NCBI RefSeq assembly: GCF_001885215.1
Contig: NZ_CP018091.1
Coordinates: 1,860,001-1,924,000 of the forward strand
Length of the DNA stretch: 64,000 nucleotides
Origin: Synechococcus sp. SynAce01
GTDB taxonomy: Bacteria > Cyanobacteriota > Cyanobacteriia > PCC-6307 > Cyanobiaceae
Direction of reading: 5' to 3'
In this document: piece after piece, positions 6,294 through 13,947 of the stretch
Layout of the letters: each line of letters begins with the position of its first letter
Numbering within the stretch: position 1 is the stretch's first letter
Notes under the pieces: model-generated
Told to the model about the DNA's origin: nothing
Database searches by the model: none
The model's input: the letters and a program-made list of their open reading frames with translations, nothing else
Made by a program: the position numbers and the translations under genes

Positions 6294-8423
6294 ATGCCGA
6301 CGCAACACCGCTGGTCGGCTGCCGCTGCCCGCCGCGCGATTGATCATTACGGCGCCGAGGGGATCAGCGAAGAGCTCGCCCTGCGCACCTATTCGGCCCG
6401 GTTGCTGGGTGCCGATCCCGACCTCGTGCTCCATGGCGGTGGCAACACGTCGGTGAAAACGAGTGTTTGCGGGTTGCTGGGCGAAACAATCCCGGTGCTG
6501 CGGGTCAAGGGCAGCGGCTGGGATCTGGCCACGATTGAACCTCCTGGCCATCCGGCGGTGCGGCTTGAGCCCCTCCAGCAGCTTCGGGGCCTCGATGCCC
6601 TCTCCGACGAGGCGATGGTGGCGGCCCAGCGCCAGAACCTGATCGATCCGAAGGCTCCCAACCCATCAGTGGAGGCCCTGTTGCATGCCTTTTTGCCGCA
6701 CACCTTCATCGACCACACCCACGCGATCGCCCTGCTGGCCCTGGCCGATCAACCGAATGCGGCGGAACTCTGCCAGGAGGTCTATGGCGATCGAGTGGCC
6801 TTGGTTCCCTATGTGATGCCCGGTTTCGCCCTGGCCAAGGCCGCCGCCGAGGCCTATGAAGCGGCCGCGGCCGGTGGTGCCGAGATCGAAGGCCTGGTGT
6901 TGCTCCAGCACGGCCTGTTTTCGTTTGGCGCCACCGCGGAGCAGAGCTACGACCGCATGATCAGGCTGGTGCAGGCCGCCGAAGAGCTCCTCAGCCAGGC
7001 GGAGCGGCGCATCCTGCCGGCGGCCGTGCCGTCGCGCCCCACGCCTGCGTCGGCGTTGCTTCCGGTGTTGCGTGGTTTGCTGCACCGGGCCGCCGGGCCC
7101 GAGGCGGCACCCGGCCGCTGGCTGCTGGATTGCCGCAGCTCCGCCCCTGCCCTGGAGCTGGTCAACGACCAGCGCCTCAGCCGCTGGGCCAGCTGCGGTG
7201 TGGCCACCCCCGACCATGTGATCCGCACCAAGGCCGGCCCCCTGGTGCTGCCGGCCGCGCCGCCTGCCCCAAACCCAGTCGCCAGCCTCGATAGCGATGG
7301 CCCAGATACCGGTTCAGATTCTCCAAGCCTGGCGGCCTGGAGCCTGGCGGCCGCTGAGGCGCTGGAGGTCTACATCCAGGCCTACCGGGCCTACTTCGAG
7401 CGGCAGGACCAGCGGCTCGGGGGAGGTCGCACCCGGCTGGATTCCCTTCCCCGGCTGATCGCCATTCCCGGTCTGGGCCTGGTTGGGATCGGCCGCAGCA
7501 GCGCTGAGGCGGCGGTGGCGGCCGACATCGGTGAGGTCTGGGCCCGAACCCTGCTAGCCGCCGAAGCCCTGGGCCGCTTCGCGCCGGTGGGCGAAGACGA
7601 CACCTTTGAGATGGAGTACTGGAGCCTGGAGCAGGCCAAGCTCGGCAAGGGATCAGAGCCCGCCCTGGCCCGGCAGGTGGTAGTGGTGACGGGCGGCGGT
7701 GGCGCGATCGGTGCGGCCACGGCCCGGGCGTTCGCGGCCCAGGGCGCTGAGCTGGCCGTGCTCGATCGCGATGGCCCTGCGGCGCTGGCGGTGGCGGCCA
7801 GCTGCGGCCCGCGCGCCCTCGGCCTGGCCTGCGACCTCACCGATCCCGATCAGGTGAACGCCGCGCTCGCCTCCATCTGCGCCCGCTTCGGTGGCCTCGA
7901 CGTTGTGGTCTCCAATGCCGGCGCCGCCTGGACCGGCGCCATCGCCGAGCTGGCCGCGGCCGAGCTGCGGGCCAGTTTCGAGCTCAATTTCTTTGCCCAT
8001 CAAACCGTTGCCCAAGCGGCGGTGGCCATCTTTCGCGCCCAGGGCTTCGGCGGCCAGCTGCTGTTCAACGTGAGCAAGCAGGCGCTCAACCCTGGCGCCA
8101 ATTTCGGTGCCTACGGCATCGCCAAAGCGGCCCTGCTGGCCCTGATGCGCCAGTACGCCCTGGAGGGCGGCGGCGAGGGCATCCGTGCCAACGCGATCAA
8201 CGCCGATCGGATTCGCTCCGGCCTCCTCGACGACGCCATGATCCAGGCCCGCGCCACGGCCCGGGGGGTGAGCACCGCGACCTACATGGCCGGCAACCTG
8301 CTGGGCCAGGAGGTGGCCGCCAGCGACGTGGCCGAGGCCTTCGTTGCCCTGGCCGCCTTGGCGCGCACCACCGGTGCCGTGCTGACGGTGGATGGGGGCA
8401 ACGTGGCGGCGATGGTGCGCTGA
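6294..8423 (+). CDS. Class II aldolase / short-chain dehydrogenase fusion
   Basis: A 709-residue two-domain protein. Residues about 1-450 are a class II (zinc) aldolase with HGGGNTSVK near residue 46 and the metal-site segment FIDHTHAIALLAL near residue 139. Residues about 460-709 are a short-chain dehydrogenase with VVVTGGGGAIGAATA (NAD(P) site), VVSNAGAAW, the Ser of FNVSKQA and the YGIAKAA catalytic Tyr-Lys pair. The same architecture is known as rhamnulose-1-phosphate aldolase/lactaldehyde dehydrogenase. Here it directly follows mtnA, so cleavage of methylthioribulose or 5-deoxyribulose 1-phosphate and processing of the aldehyde in one polypeptide is my inference. No rhamnose genes are nearby. 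Confidence 0.88.
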   Translation: MPTQHRWSAAAARRAIDHYGAEGISEELALRTYSARLLGADPDLVLHGGGNTSVKTSVCGLLGETIPVLRVKGSGWDLATIEPPGHPAVRLEPLQQLRGLDALSDEAMVAAQRQNLIDPKAPNPSVEALLHAFLPHTFIDHTHAIALLALADQPNAAELCQEVYGDRVALVPYVMPGFALAKAAAEAYEAAAAGGAEIEGLVLLQHGLFSFGATAEQSYDRMIRLVQAAEELLSQAERRILPAAVPSRPTPASALLPVLRGLLHRAAGPEAAPGRWLLDCRSSAPALELVNDQRLSRWASCGVATPDHVIRTKAGPLVLPAAPPAPNPVASLDSDGPDTGSDSPSLAAWSLAAAEALEVYIQAYRAYFERQDQRLGGGRTRLDSLPRLIAIPGLGLVGIGRSSAEAAVAADIGEVWARTLLAAEALGRFAPVGEDDTFEMEYWSLEQAKLGKGSEPALARQVVVVTGGGGAIGAATARAFAAQGAELAVLDRDGPAALAVAASCGPRALGLACDLTDPDQVNAALASICARFGGLDVVVSNAGAAWTGAIAELAAAELRASFELNFFAHQTVAQAAVAIFRAQGFGGQLLFNVSKQALNPGANFGAYGIAKAALLALMRQYALEGGGEGIRANAINADRIRSGLLDDAMIQARATARGVSTATYMAGNLLGQEVAASDVAEAFVALAALARTTGAVLTVDGGNVAAMVR

Positions 8424-8445
8424 AAGCTCTGGCTAAAGGCCCGGC

Positions 8446-9864
8446 TCAGCCAAAAGCACGCCGCAGCCAAAGGCCGAGGCCGATCCAGAGCGACACCAGG
8501 GCCAGGCAGAGGCCGGTCCAGGCCTGAAGGCCCCAGCCGTCCACCACCAGCGGCGCCACCACCGTGATCACGCCGCCGGCGAGCAGGGGCTGCAGCAGCA
8601 ACTGTTTGATCGAGAAGGCCGTCACAGCCTCGCTGCGGTCGTCGGGGTCGGCCATGCGCAGCAGCAGCAGCCCACTCGCCGCCACGCCCGTGGCCTGGCC
8701 GAATTCGAGGATGCCCCGCTCGAACCAATCGGGCGGCAGGATCCGCGGCGCCAGCAGCAGCAGCACGGCCAGGTTCCAGAGCAGTCCGGCCAGGGCCAGC
8801 AGGCTCAGCGGTAGCCAGTCCGCCAGCAGCAGGCCCAGCTCCAGGCAGGCCGTGGCCGCGGTGATCAGCAGATCCGCCGAGACCGTGGCGGTCTGGCTCT
8901 GGAACGGGGTGGAAACCCAGCGGGTCTGGCCGCTGGTCTCCAGGACCAGCCGCACCAGCAGCGAACCCACCAGCGCCAGCGGGAACACCGGCAGGGCATC
9001 GATCACCAGGGCAAAGACGCCCCCGCTCTTGTCGGCTCCCCATTGCAGGCCATGCAGCAGCAACCAGCCCAGCACCACCGCCGCACCGGCCAGGGCCAGA
9101 TTCACCGCCCCATCGGCCCCCTGTTGCCAGAAGGCCGGCACCTCCACCGTTCCTTCCTCCAGTGGGGCATCGATGGGGATCGCCTCAAGCGGCGGCGTTT
9201 CTTCAACCACCAACTCCAGCGCAACTTGCAGGGGCAGGGCGTCGCCAAAGGTGAGCCAGCGACGCTCCCGGGCCAGCACCACGATCAGGCCGCCCACCAC
9301 GGTGGAGGACAGCAGCCCCAGCGTGGCCATCGCCAGGCCGAGGGCCTGCGCCCCTTCCAGCCCCAAACGCTCGTAGGTGGGGCCCATGGCGGCAGCCGAG
9401 CCATGGCCGCCTTCGTAGGCCACCTCGATCAACAAAGCCAGCATCGGGCTCATCCCCAGCAGGGGCTGCAGCACCAGCAGCACGAGCAGGCCGCCAACCA
9501 GGTACTGGCCGAAGGCCATGGTCAGCGACAGCAGCACCTGGCCGGAGAGCGGTCGCCACAGCCCCCCGAGCCTGGGCAACGGTTTGCTCAGCAGCAGGGT
9601 GGCGAACACCAGGGTGAGCAAGGGCAGGGGCAACTGGCCCCAGAGCTCGATCACCTCAGGGGGAAGCAGGGGCAGCGGGCCGTTGGGCGCCACGATCAAG
9701 CCCAGCGCACCGGCGAGCAGGGCCTCCGGCAGACCCCAGCGCTTCATGCCCAGCTGGCTGCCGATCAGGCGCCCGATGATCAGCAGGATCACCAGGTCGA
9801 CTGTGCTGATCAGCAACCAGCCGAATCCGCTGGCTGGCCCCAGCCAGGCTGCAGGAACGCTCAC
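8446..9864 (-). CDS. GltS-family sodium/glutamate symporter-like carrier
   Basis: A 472-residue polytopic membrane protein of the GltS family (Na+-coupled glutamate uptake in E. coli). About ten to twelve hydrophobic segments are visible, and the conserved re-entrant motif appears as YEGGHGSAAAMGPTYERLG near residues 150-170. It is longer than E. coli GltS (about 400 residues) because of a hydrophilic Glu/Pro-rich loop around residues 205-245 (EETPPLEAIPIDAPLEEGT). Its start overlaps the stop of the S9 peptidase gene by 4 bp (ATGA, 9861-9864), so the two are translationally coupled; peptide breakdown and glutamate transport are a plausible pairing. The actual substrate is unproven. Confidence 0.82.
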   Translation of the reverse strand: MSVPAAWLGPASGFGWLLISTVDLVILLIIGRLIGSQLGMKRWGLPEALLAGALGLIVAPNGPLPLLPPEVIELWGQLPLPLLTLVFATLLLSKPLPRLGGLWRPLSGQVLLSLTMAFGQYLVGGLLVLLVLQPLLGMSPMLALLIEVAYEGGHGSAAAMGPTYERLGLEGAQALGLAMATLGLLSSTVVGGLIVVLARERRWLTFGDALPLQVALELVVEETPPLEAIPIDAPLEEGTVEVPAFWQQGADGAVNLALAGAAVVLGWLLLHGLQWGADKSGGVFALVIDALPVFPLALVGSLLVRLVLETSGQTRWVSTPFQSQTATVSADLLITAATACLELGLLLADWLPLSLLALAGLLWNLAVLLLLAPRILPPDWFERGILEFGQATGVAASGLLLLRMADPDDRSEAVTAFSIKQLLLQPLLAGGVITVVAPLVVDGWGLQAWTGLCLALVSLWIGLGLWLRRAFG

Positions 9865-11807
9865 AGGGCGAAGTGGCGGCGAAAGAACGCCTCCGTGGCC
9901 TCCAGAACCTCCACCTGCACCGGCCCGCTGCGGAAGCCATGGCCTTCCTCGCTGAAGCGATGCACCTCCACCGGCACGCCGTTGTTGCTCAGTGCCAGGG
10001 CCATCTTCTCGGTCTGAGCCGGTGGCACCACGGTGTCCTGAAGACCCTGGAAAAAGATCACGGGGCAGTGAATCGCATCGGCATGCAGCAGGGGTGAGCG
10101 CTGCTCATAGAGCGCCTTCGCCTCCGGCCACGGACCGACCAGCCCATCGAGGTAGTGGGCCTCGAAGCGGTGGGTGTCTTGAGCCAGGGCGGCCAGATCG
10201 GCCACGCCATAGCGGCAGGCGCCGGCGCTGAAGGTTTCGGTGAAACAAAGCGCCGCCAGCACGGTGAAGCCGCCGGCACTGCCCCCCTCAATCGCCACCC
10301 GCGCGGCGCTGGCCTTGCCGGCGGCCACCACGCTGCCGGCGGCGGCGGCGCAGTCGGCCACATCGACCACGCCCCACTGACCGTCGAGCCGCCGGCGGTA
10401 GGCCCGCCCGAAGCCGGTGGAGCCGCCGTAGTTGACGTCCAACACACCCCAGCCACGGCTGGTCCAGAACTGTGTCAGCAGATTCAACCCGGTGCGGGCC
10501 ATGGCTGTCGGTCCACTGTGGCCCTTCACCAACAGGGGTGAATTGGGATTGGGGCCAGCAATCGGTGGGTAGTACCAGGCGTGGGTGGGCTGGCCGCCGT
10601 GGCCGGCGAACCAGAGCGGCTGCGGCTGGCTGATCTGCGCTGGCGTCAGAACTGGGGGGGCGCTGTCGCCGCTGGTGATGGCGGCCGGCCGGTGGCTCCA
10701 GCGCCGGCTGGCCAGGTCGAGCTCCAGCAGGCCCGCGCCGCTGCTGGGGCCACTGGCGACGGCCACCAGCCGGCCGTTCTCGGCCCAGAGTCCGGCCAGG
10801 TCATCGAAGGGCAGCTCGATCGGCTGCCAGGTTCCGCCCGCCGGCGCGATTCCAGCGTCAGGCAGCTTGATCTCCCCCAGCCGCCACTGTCCGGCGAAGC
10901 AGGCGGCCGCGACGAGCTTGTGGCCATCCCAGGCGGTGGTGCGCATCCCGGCCACCCACTGGGGCATGGCGAATTCCGCCTCCATCGGCAGCAGCGGCTG
11001 CCAGGGCAGGGGCGCTGCGGGCTCCCGGGCCGGCTTCAGTTGCTCGGCGCCGGCGAGCCGTTCGAGGTTCCACCAGCCGCTGCGGTCGTTGGCCACCACC
11101 AAGTCGCCATTGGGCAGCCACAGCGGCTGGAACAGCGAGCAGACCCCGGATCTGGAAGCGGTACCGGCGATCGGATGAACCTGCTCCAGGCTTCCTTCGC
11201 TTGCCAAGGTTGCCCACCAGAGCTGGTTGGATTCCCAGGGCATGAACGGCTGCTGCCACTCCAGCCAGGCCAGATGGCTGCCCGATGGGCTGAGCACCGG
11301 GGAAGAGCAGAAGTCGGCGGCTGGATGCAACACCAGCGGCTCGCCGCCAGCCAGCGGCACCGCCACAAGCCGGTCGCGACCGGCGGCTTCCATCACGCCG
11401 ATCCAGCGGCCGCGGCGCTCGTCGATCAGGCCATCGCCGAAGCTCCGCTCCGCCGCGGCAGTAAGCCTTCGTGGCTGTGGCGCTTCAGAACGCTTTCCCC
11501 CGGGCCGCTCCAGGCACCAGAGGCAGCCGTCGCCGTCTTGGCTGAACACCACCAGGCTGGATCCCACCGCGTAAGCACCACCGCCGAAGCCATGGACGCG
11601 GCTGCGCAGGTTCCAGTCCCCGGGGGTGAGCTCGATGGCCGGCTCCGCTGGACTGCGGCGCCACAGCAAGGTGCACCGCCCCCGCTCCTGGGGCCTTTGC
11701 TCCAGCCAGAACAGCTCGCCCTGGTGCAGCTGGGGCTCGATCACCGCGGGGCTGCGCCCCACCACCGCTGTTGCCGCCAGCGGCCCATCGATCAGCGGTC
11801 TGCCCAA
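9861..11807 (-). CDS. S9 family prolyl oligopeptidase-type peptidase
   Basis: A serine peptidase of about 650 residues: an N-terminal seven-bladed-propeller-like region and a C-terminal alpha/beta hydrolase. The nucleophile is in IEGGSAGGFTVLAA, the Asp in FFQGLQDTVVPPAQ and the His in FSEEGHGFRSG at the end, the full S9 triad. It probably cleaves short peptides in the cytosol. No ATG begins the frame; it opens with TTG at 11840, but that codon is next to the putative def -10 box (11832-11837), so TTG at 11807 is preferred; GTG at 11765 is possible. It overlaps the downstream carrier gene by 4 bp. Confidence 0.88.
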   Translation of the reverse strand: MGRPLIDGPLAATAVVGRSPAVIEPQLHQGELFWLEQRPQERGRCTLLWRRSPAEPAIELTPGDWNLRSRVHGFGGGAYAVGSSLVVFSQDGDGCLWCLERPGGKRSEAPQPRRLTAAAERSFGDGLIDERRGRWIGVMEAAGRDRLVAVPLAGGEPLVLHPAADFCSSPVLSPSGSHLAWLEWQQPFMPWESNQLWWATLASEGSLEQVHPIAGTASRSGVCSLFQPLWLPNGDLVVANDRSGWWNLERLAGAEQLKPAREPAAPLPWQPLLPMEAEFAMPQWVAGMRTTAWDGHKLVAAACFAGQWRLGEIKLPDAGIAPAGGTWQPIELPFDDLAGLWAENGRLVAVASGPSSGAGLLELDLASRRWSHRPAAITSGDSAPPVLTPAQISQPQPLWFAGHGGQPTHAWYYPPIAGPNPNSPLLVKGHSGPTAMARTGLNLLTQFWTSRGWGVLDVNYGGSTGFGRAYRRRLDGQWGVVDVADCAAAAGSVVAAGKASAARVAIEGGSAGGFTVLAALCFTETFSAGACRYGVADLAALAQDTHRFEAHYLDGLVGPWPEAKALYEQRSPLLHADAIHCPVIFFQGLQDTVVPPAQTEKMALALSNNGVPVEVHRFSEEGHGFRSGPVQVEVLEATEAFFRRHFAL

Positions 11808-11831
11808 TGTTCTACCGCTGCCATGGGCTCC

Positions 11832-11837
11832 TAGAAT
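11832..11837 (+). promoter_or_regulatory. Putative -10 box for def
   Basis: TAGAAT matches TATAAT at five of six positions and ends 24 nt before the def start codon. No clear -35 is visible. The short spacing resembles other leaders in this window. Confidence 0.4.
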
Positions 11838-11861
11838 CAACCCATCGTTTCAGGTGATGCC

Positions 11862-12467
11862 TTGGCCAGTAGCTTCGCCAAAATGGCCCGCCAGGCGGAG
11901 CAGACCAGCCGTGGCGTCCAGGTACCCAAGCAGGTGCTCGACTCTCCCCCTCTGACCATCCGCACCCTCGGTGACCAGACCCTGCGGCAGCCGGCCAAGA
12001 GGATCAGCAAAGTCGACGACTCGGTGCGGGAACTGGCTCGCAACATGCTGCGCAGCATGTACAGCGCCCATGGCATCGGCCTGGCCGCTCCCCAGGTGGG
12101 AGTTCATAAGCAGTTGCTGGTGATCGATCTCGATCCGGAAAACCAAGCCACGCCGCCGTTGGTGTTGATCAATCCGGAGATCGGCTCGTCGAGCGCCTCG
12201 CTTGAAACCTATGAGGAAGGTTGTTTGAGCATTCCCGGGGTGTATCTCTCGGTGGTGCGCCCCAGCGCCGATGAGGTCAGTTTCCGTGACGAACAGGGCC
12301 GTCCGCGCCGGATCAAGGCCGATGGCTTGCTTGGCCGTTGCATTCAGCACGAGATGGACCATCTCACCGGTGTTCTCTTCGTGGACCGGGTCACCGATGA
12401 GCTCAGCTTGAACGAGGAACTTCAGGAGCATGGCTTCCTTCGCGACGCTGTCCATTCCTTCCGCTGA
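11862..12467 (+). CDS. def: Peptide deformylase
   Basis: A 201-residue metalloenzyme that removes the N-formyl group from nascent proteins. All three family motifs are present: GIGLAAPQVG (about 68-77), EEGCLSIPG (about 117-125, metal-binding Cys) and QHEMDHLTG (about 159-167, two metal-binding His and the catalytic Glu). The frame begins with TTG at 11862, giving MASSFAKMARQAE, which is the N-terminus typical of picocyanobacterial Def; the ATG at 11883 would cut it. A weak ribosome site (CAGGTG) precedes the TTG. It is divergent from the S9 peptidase gene and is followed by a small membrane protein gene 10 bp downstream. Confidence 0.94.
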   Translation: MASSFAKMARQAEQTSRGVQVPKQVLDSPPLTIRTLGDQTLRQPAKRISKVDDSVRELARNMLRSMYSAHGIGLAAPQVGVHKQLLVIDLDPENQATPPLVLINPEIGSSSASLETYEEGCLSIPGVYLSVVRPSADEVSFRDEQGRPRRIKADGLLGRCIQHEMDHLTGVLFVDRVTDELSLNEELQEHGFLRDAVHSFR

Positions 12468-12477
12468 GACTGCTGCG

Positions 12478-12666
12478 ATGTCGATGAAACCCCTTGCCGG
12501 AGTTTTTCTGGCCCTGGCCTGCCTGCTCGGGATCGCGGCCACCGGGTCTGTGTTCGAGCTCTCTTACGGCGATCCTGACCTGGGCGTCACCACAACCCGG
12601 CTGATCCTTGGTGCGGCTCTGCCTGGCACGGTGATCAGCCTGCTGGTCGCAATTCGTCTTAATTAA
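12478..12666 (+). CDS. Small two-helix membrane protein, unknown function
   Basis: A 62-residue protein with two hydrophobic segments (LAGVFLALACLLGIAATGSV and TRLILGAALPGTVISLLVAI) separated by a short polar loop, FELSYGDPDLGVTT. The frame is open from 12430, but that part overlaps the end of def; the ATG at 12478, 10 bp after the def stop, gives a clean membrane protein. I do not recognise a named family. It is probably co-transcribed with def. Confidence 0.65.
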   Translation: MSMKPLAGVFLALACLLGIAATGSVFELSYGDPDLGVTTTRLILGAALPGTVISLLVAIRLN

Positions 12667-12702
12667 TCGTCCAGGCCCCCTGGCGGCTCCTGAGCGCACT
12701 TC

Positions 12703-12708
12703 TACGAT
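12703..12708 (+). promoter_or_regulatory. Putative -10 box for the DUF3747 gene
   Basis: TACGAT, in the context TCTACGATCG, ends 28 nt before the ATG at 12737. It matches the recurring leader motif of this window. No convincing -35 is seen. Confidence 0.4.
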
Positions 12709-12736
12709 CGGGCCCTCCTTGCTGCTCTGCGCCTCG

Positions 12737-13486
12737 ATGCGATTGGCCCACATCACGCTCCGTCTCGCAGGCCTGGCCTTGTTGGCCTCGGCTTTCCCCA
12801 TGGCCACTCCGATGGCGAGCCGCGCCCAGGCCCTGTTTGCTGCCCGCGACGTCGAGCAGGAGCGCTTCGTCCTGGTGGCGGCACCGATTGGCGATGGCAG
12901 CCGCTCCCAGCTCAACATCTATGAGCAGATCAACGACCGGCGCCCCTGCTTCGCCAGTTCTGGGGACAGTCCGGCCAGAGTGGAGCCGCTGCTGGGAAGC
13001 TTCGATTTCAGCGGCATCTGCAGCCGCTATCTCGATGCCAACGGCTATTCACTGCGCATCGGCGAGACTGATCTCGGCACGGTGTACCGGATCAGCGTGG
13101 TGCGCAGCGGTGACGACAACGTGTTGCTGGCGTCCCCGACCCGGAACAATCCAGGGCCCAACATGATCGTCGCCCGCACCAATGGCCAGGCTCCAGGTTT
13201 TCTGCTGTTCAACCCTGAGCCGGGCTGGAAGCTGATGCGGCGCCACTTCGGCAATCGCGCCCTCGGCCACCTTTACCTCTACCGCGAGACCTGGCCAGGC
13301 GATGAGAATGTCCAGACTGAGACCGAAGTTCCGCCCACCACAGAGTTAGCTCCCGGGGCCGCTGCAGGGCCAGATGGAAGCAAAGCTCTGACGACTCCCC
13401 CGGCAGTTCCACCTTCAACCGTGCCATCCCCAGCTGTGCCATCGACACTCCCAGTAGGAGCTCCGGTGGCCCCGGCAGCTCCCTGA
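12737..13486 (+). CDS. Exported DUF3747 protein
   Basis: A 249-residue cyanobacterial DUF3747 protein. From ATG 12737 it has a basic N-terminus and hydrophobic core ending in ATPMASRAQA, a signal peptide with likely cleavage after an AxA-type site, so it is periplasmic or surface-exposed. The conserved domain covers about residues 30-195 (LFAARDVEQERFVLVAAPIG onward, with two Cys in RPCFASSG and SGICSRY that may form a disulfide). The last 55 residues are a low-complexity Pro/Ala/Ser/Val tail. The frame extends to a TTG at 12719, but the signal peptide supports 12737. The molecular role is unknown. Confidence 0.85.
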   Translation: MRLAHITLRLAGLALLASAFPMATPMASRAQALFAARDVEQERFVLVAAPIGDGSRSQLNIYEQINDRRPCFASSGDSPARVEPLLGSFDFSGICSRYLDANGYSLRIGETDLGTVYRISVVRSGDDNVLLASPTRNNPGPNMIVARTNGQAPGFLLFNPEPGWKLMRRHFGNRALGHLYLYRETWPGDENVQTETEVPPTTELAPGAAAGPDGSKALTTPPAVPPSTVPSPAVPSTLPVGAPVAPAAP

Positions 13487-13511
13487 ATCAGGGTCAGGCG
13501 GCGGTGGTTGC

Positions 13512-13517
13512 TACATT
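13512..13517 (+). promoter_or_regulatory. Putative -10 box for rpsU
   Basis: TACATT, in the context GCTACATTGA, ends 29 nt before the rpsU start codon. It matches the leader pattern seen before other genes here. Confidence 0.35.
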
Positions 13518-13546
13518 GACCAATCTCAAGCCCCTCTGCGTGGTTC

Positions 13547-13717
13547 ATGACCCAGGTCACCGTCGGCGAAAACGAAGGAATTGAATCGGCCCTGCGCCGC
13601 TTCAAGCGTCAGGTGTCCAAGGCGGGCATCTTTGCCGACCTCAAGCGCCTGCGCCATCACGAGACCCCCGTTGAGAAGTACAAGCGCAAGGCCCAGCAGC
13701 GCCGTCGTCGTCGCTGA
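13547..13717 (+). CDS. rpsU: 30S ribosomal protein S21
   Basis: A 56-residue basic protein, too short for many gene callers. It begins [20 protein letters not shown] and ends [13 protein letters not shown], the hallmark of bS21, which sits on the 30S platform near the anti-Shine-Dalgarno end of 16S rRNA. Length and sequence are fully typical. It is monocistronic here: the next gene, comM, runs toward it from the other strand, leaving about 230 bp between the two stops with no gene I can support. Confidence 0.95.
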   Translation: MTQVTVGENEGIESALRRFKRQVSKAGIFADLKRLRHHETPVEKYKRKAQQRRRRR

Positions 13718-13947
13718 GCCTTGCCGGTGGCTCGGGGCACTGATCAAGAACAGATCAGGTACAAACCTGGTACGCCTCCTCAGACGTTCTACCGAGACTG
13801 GGAGAACCTCTTGAGGCTCGCTTTTGATGGCTGTTTTTAATCGCTTCATGCGCTGGATTGGCGAGGCTGTGACCCACGCTCGCTGCGCTTCGTCCCAGGG
13901 ACAGGTGCTGTTTGGCTTGGATCAGATTGGCTTCCAAAATCCGTCTG

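Noticed and set aside
9043-10017. A Gln/His/Arg-rich 324-codon frame on the + strand
   Set aside because: It is the shadow of the GltS-like carrier and the end of the S9 peptidase; composition is typical of antisense frames in GC-rich DNA.
13526-13849. A minus-strand frame over rpsU with a hydrophobic segment
   Set aside because: It is antisense to a clear S21 gene, and its N-terminal part has no support.
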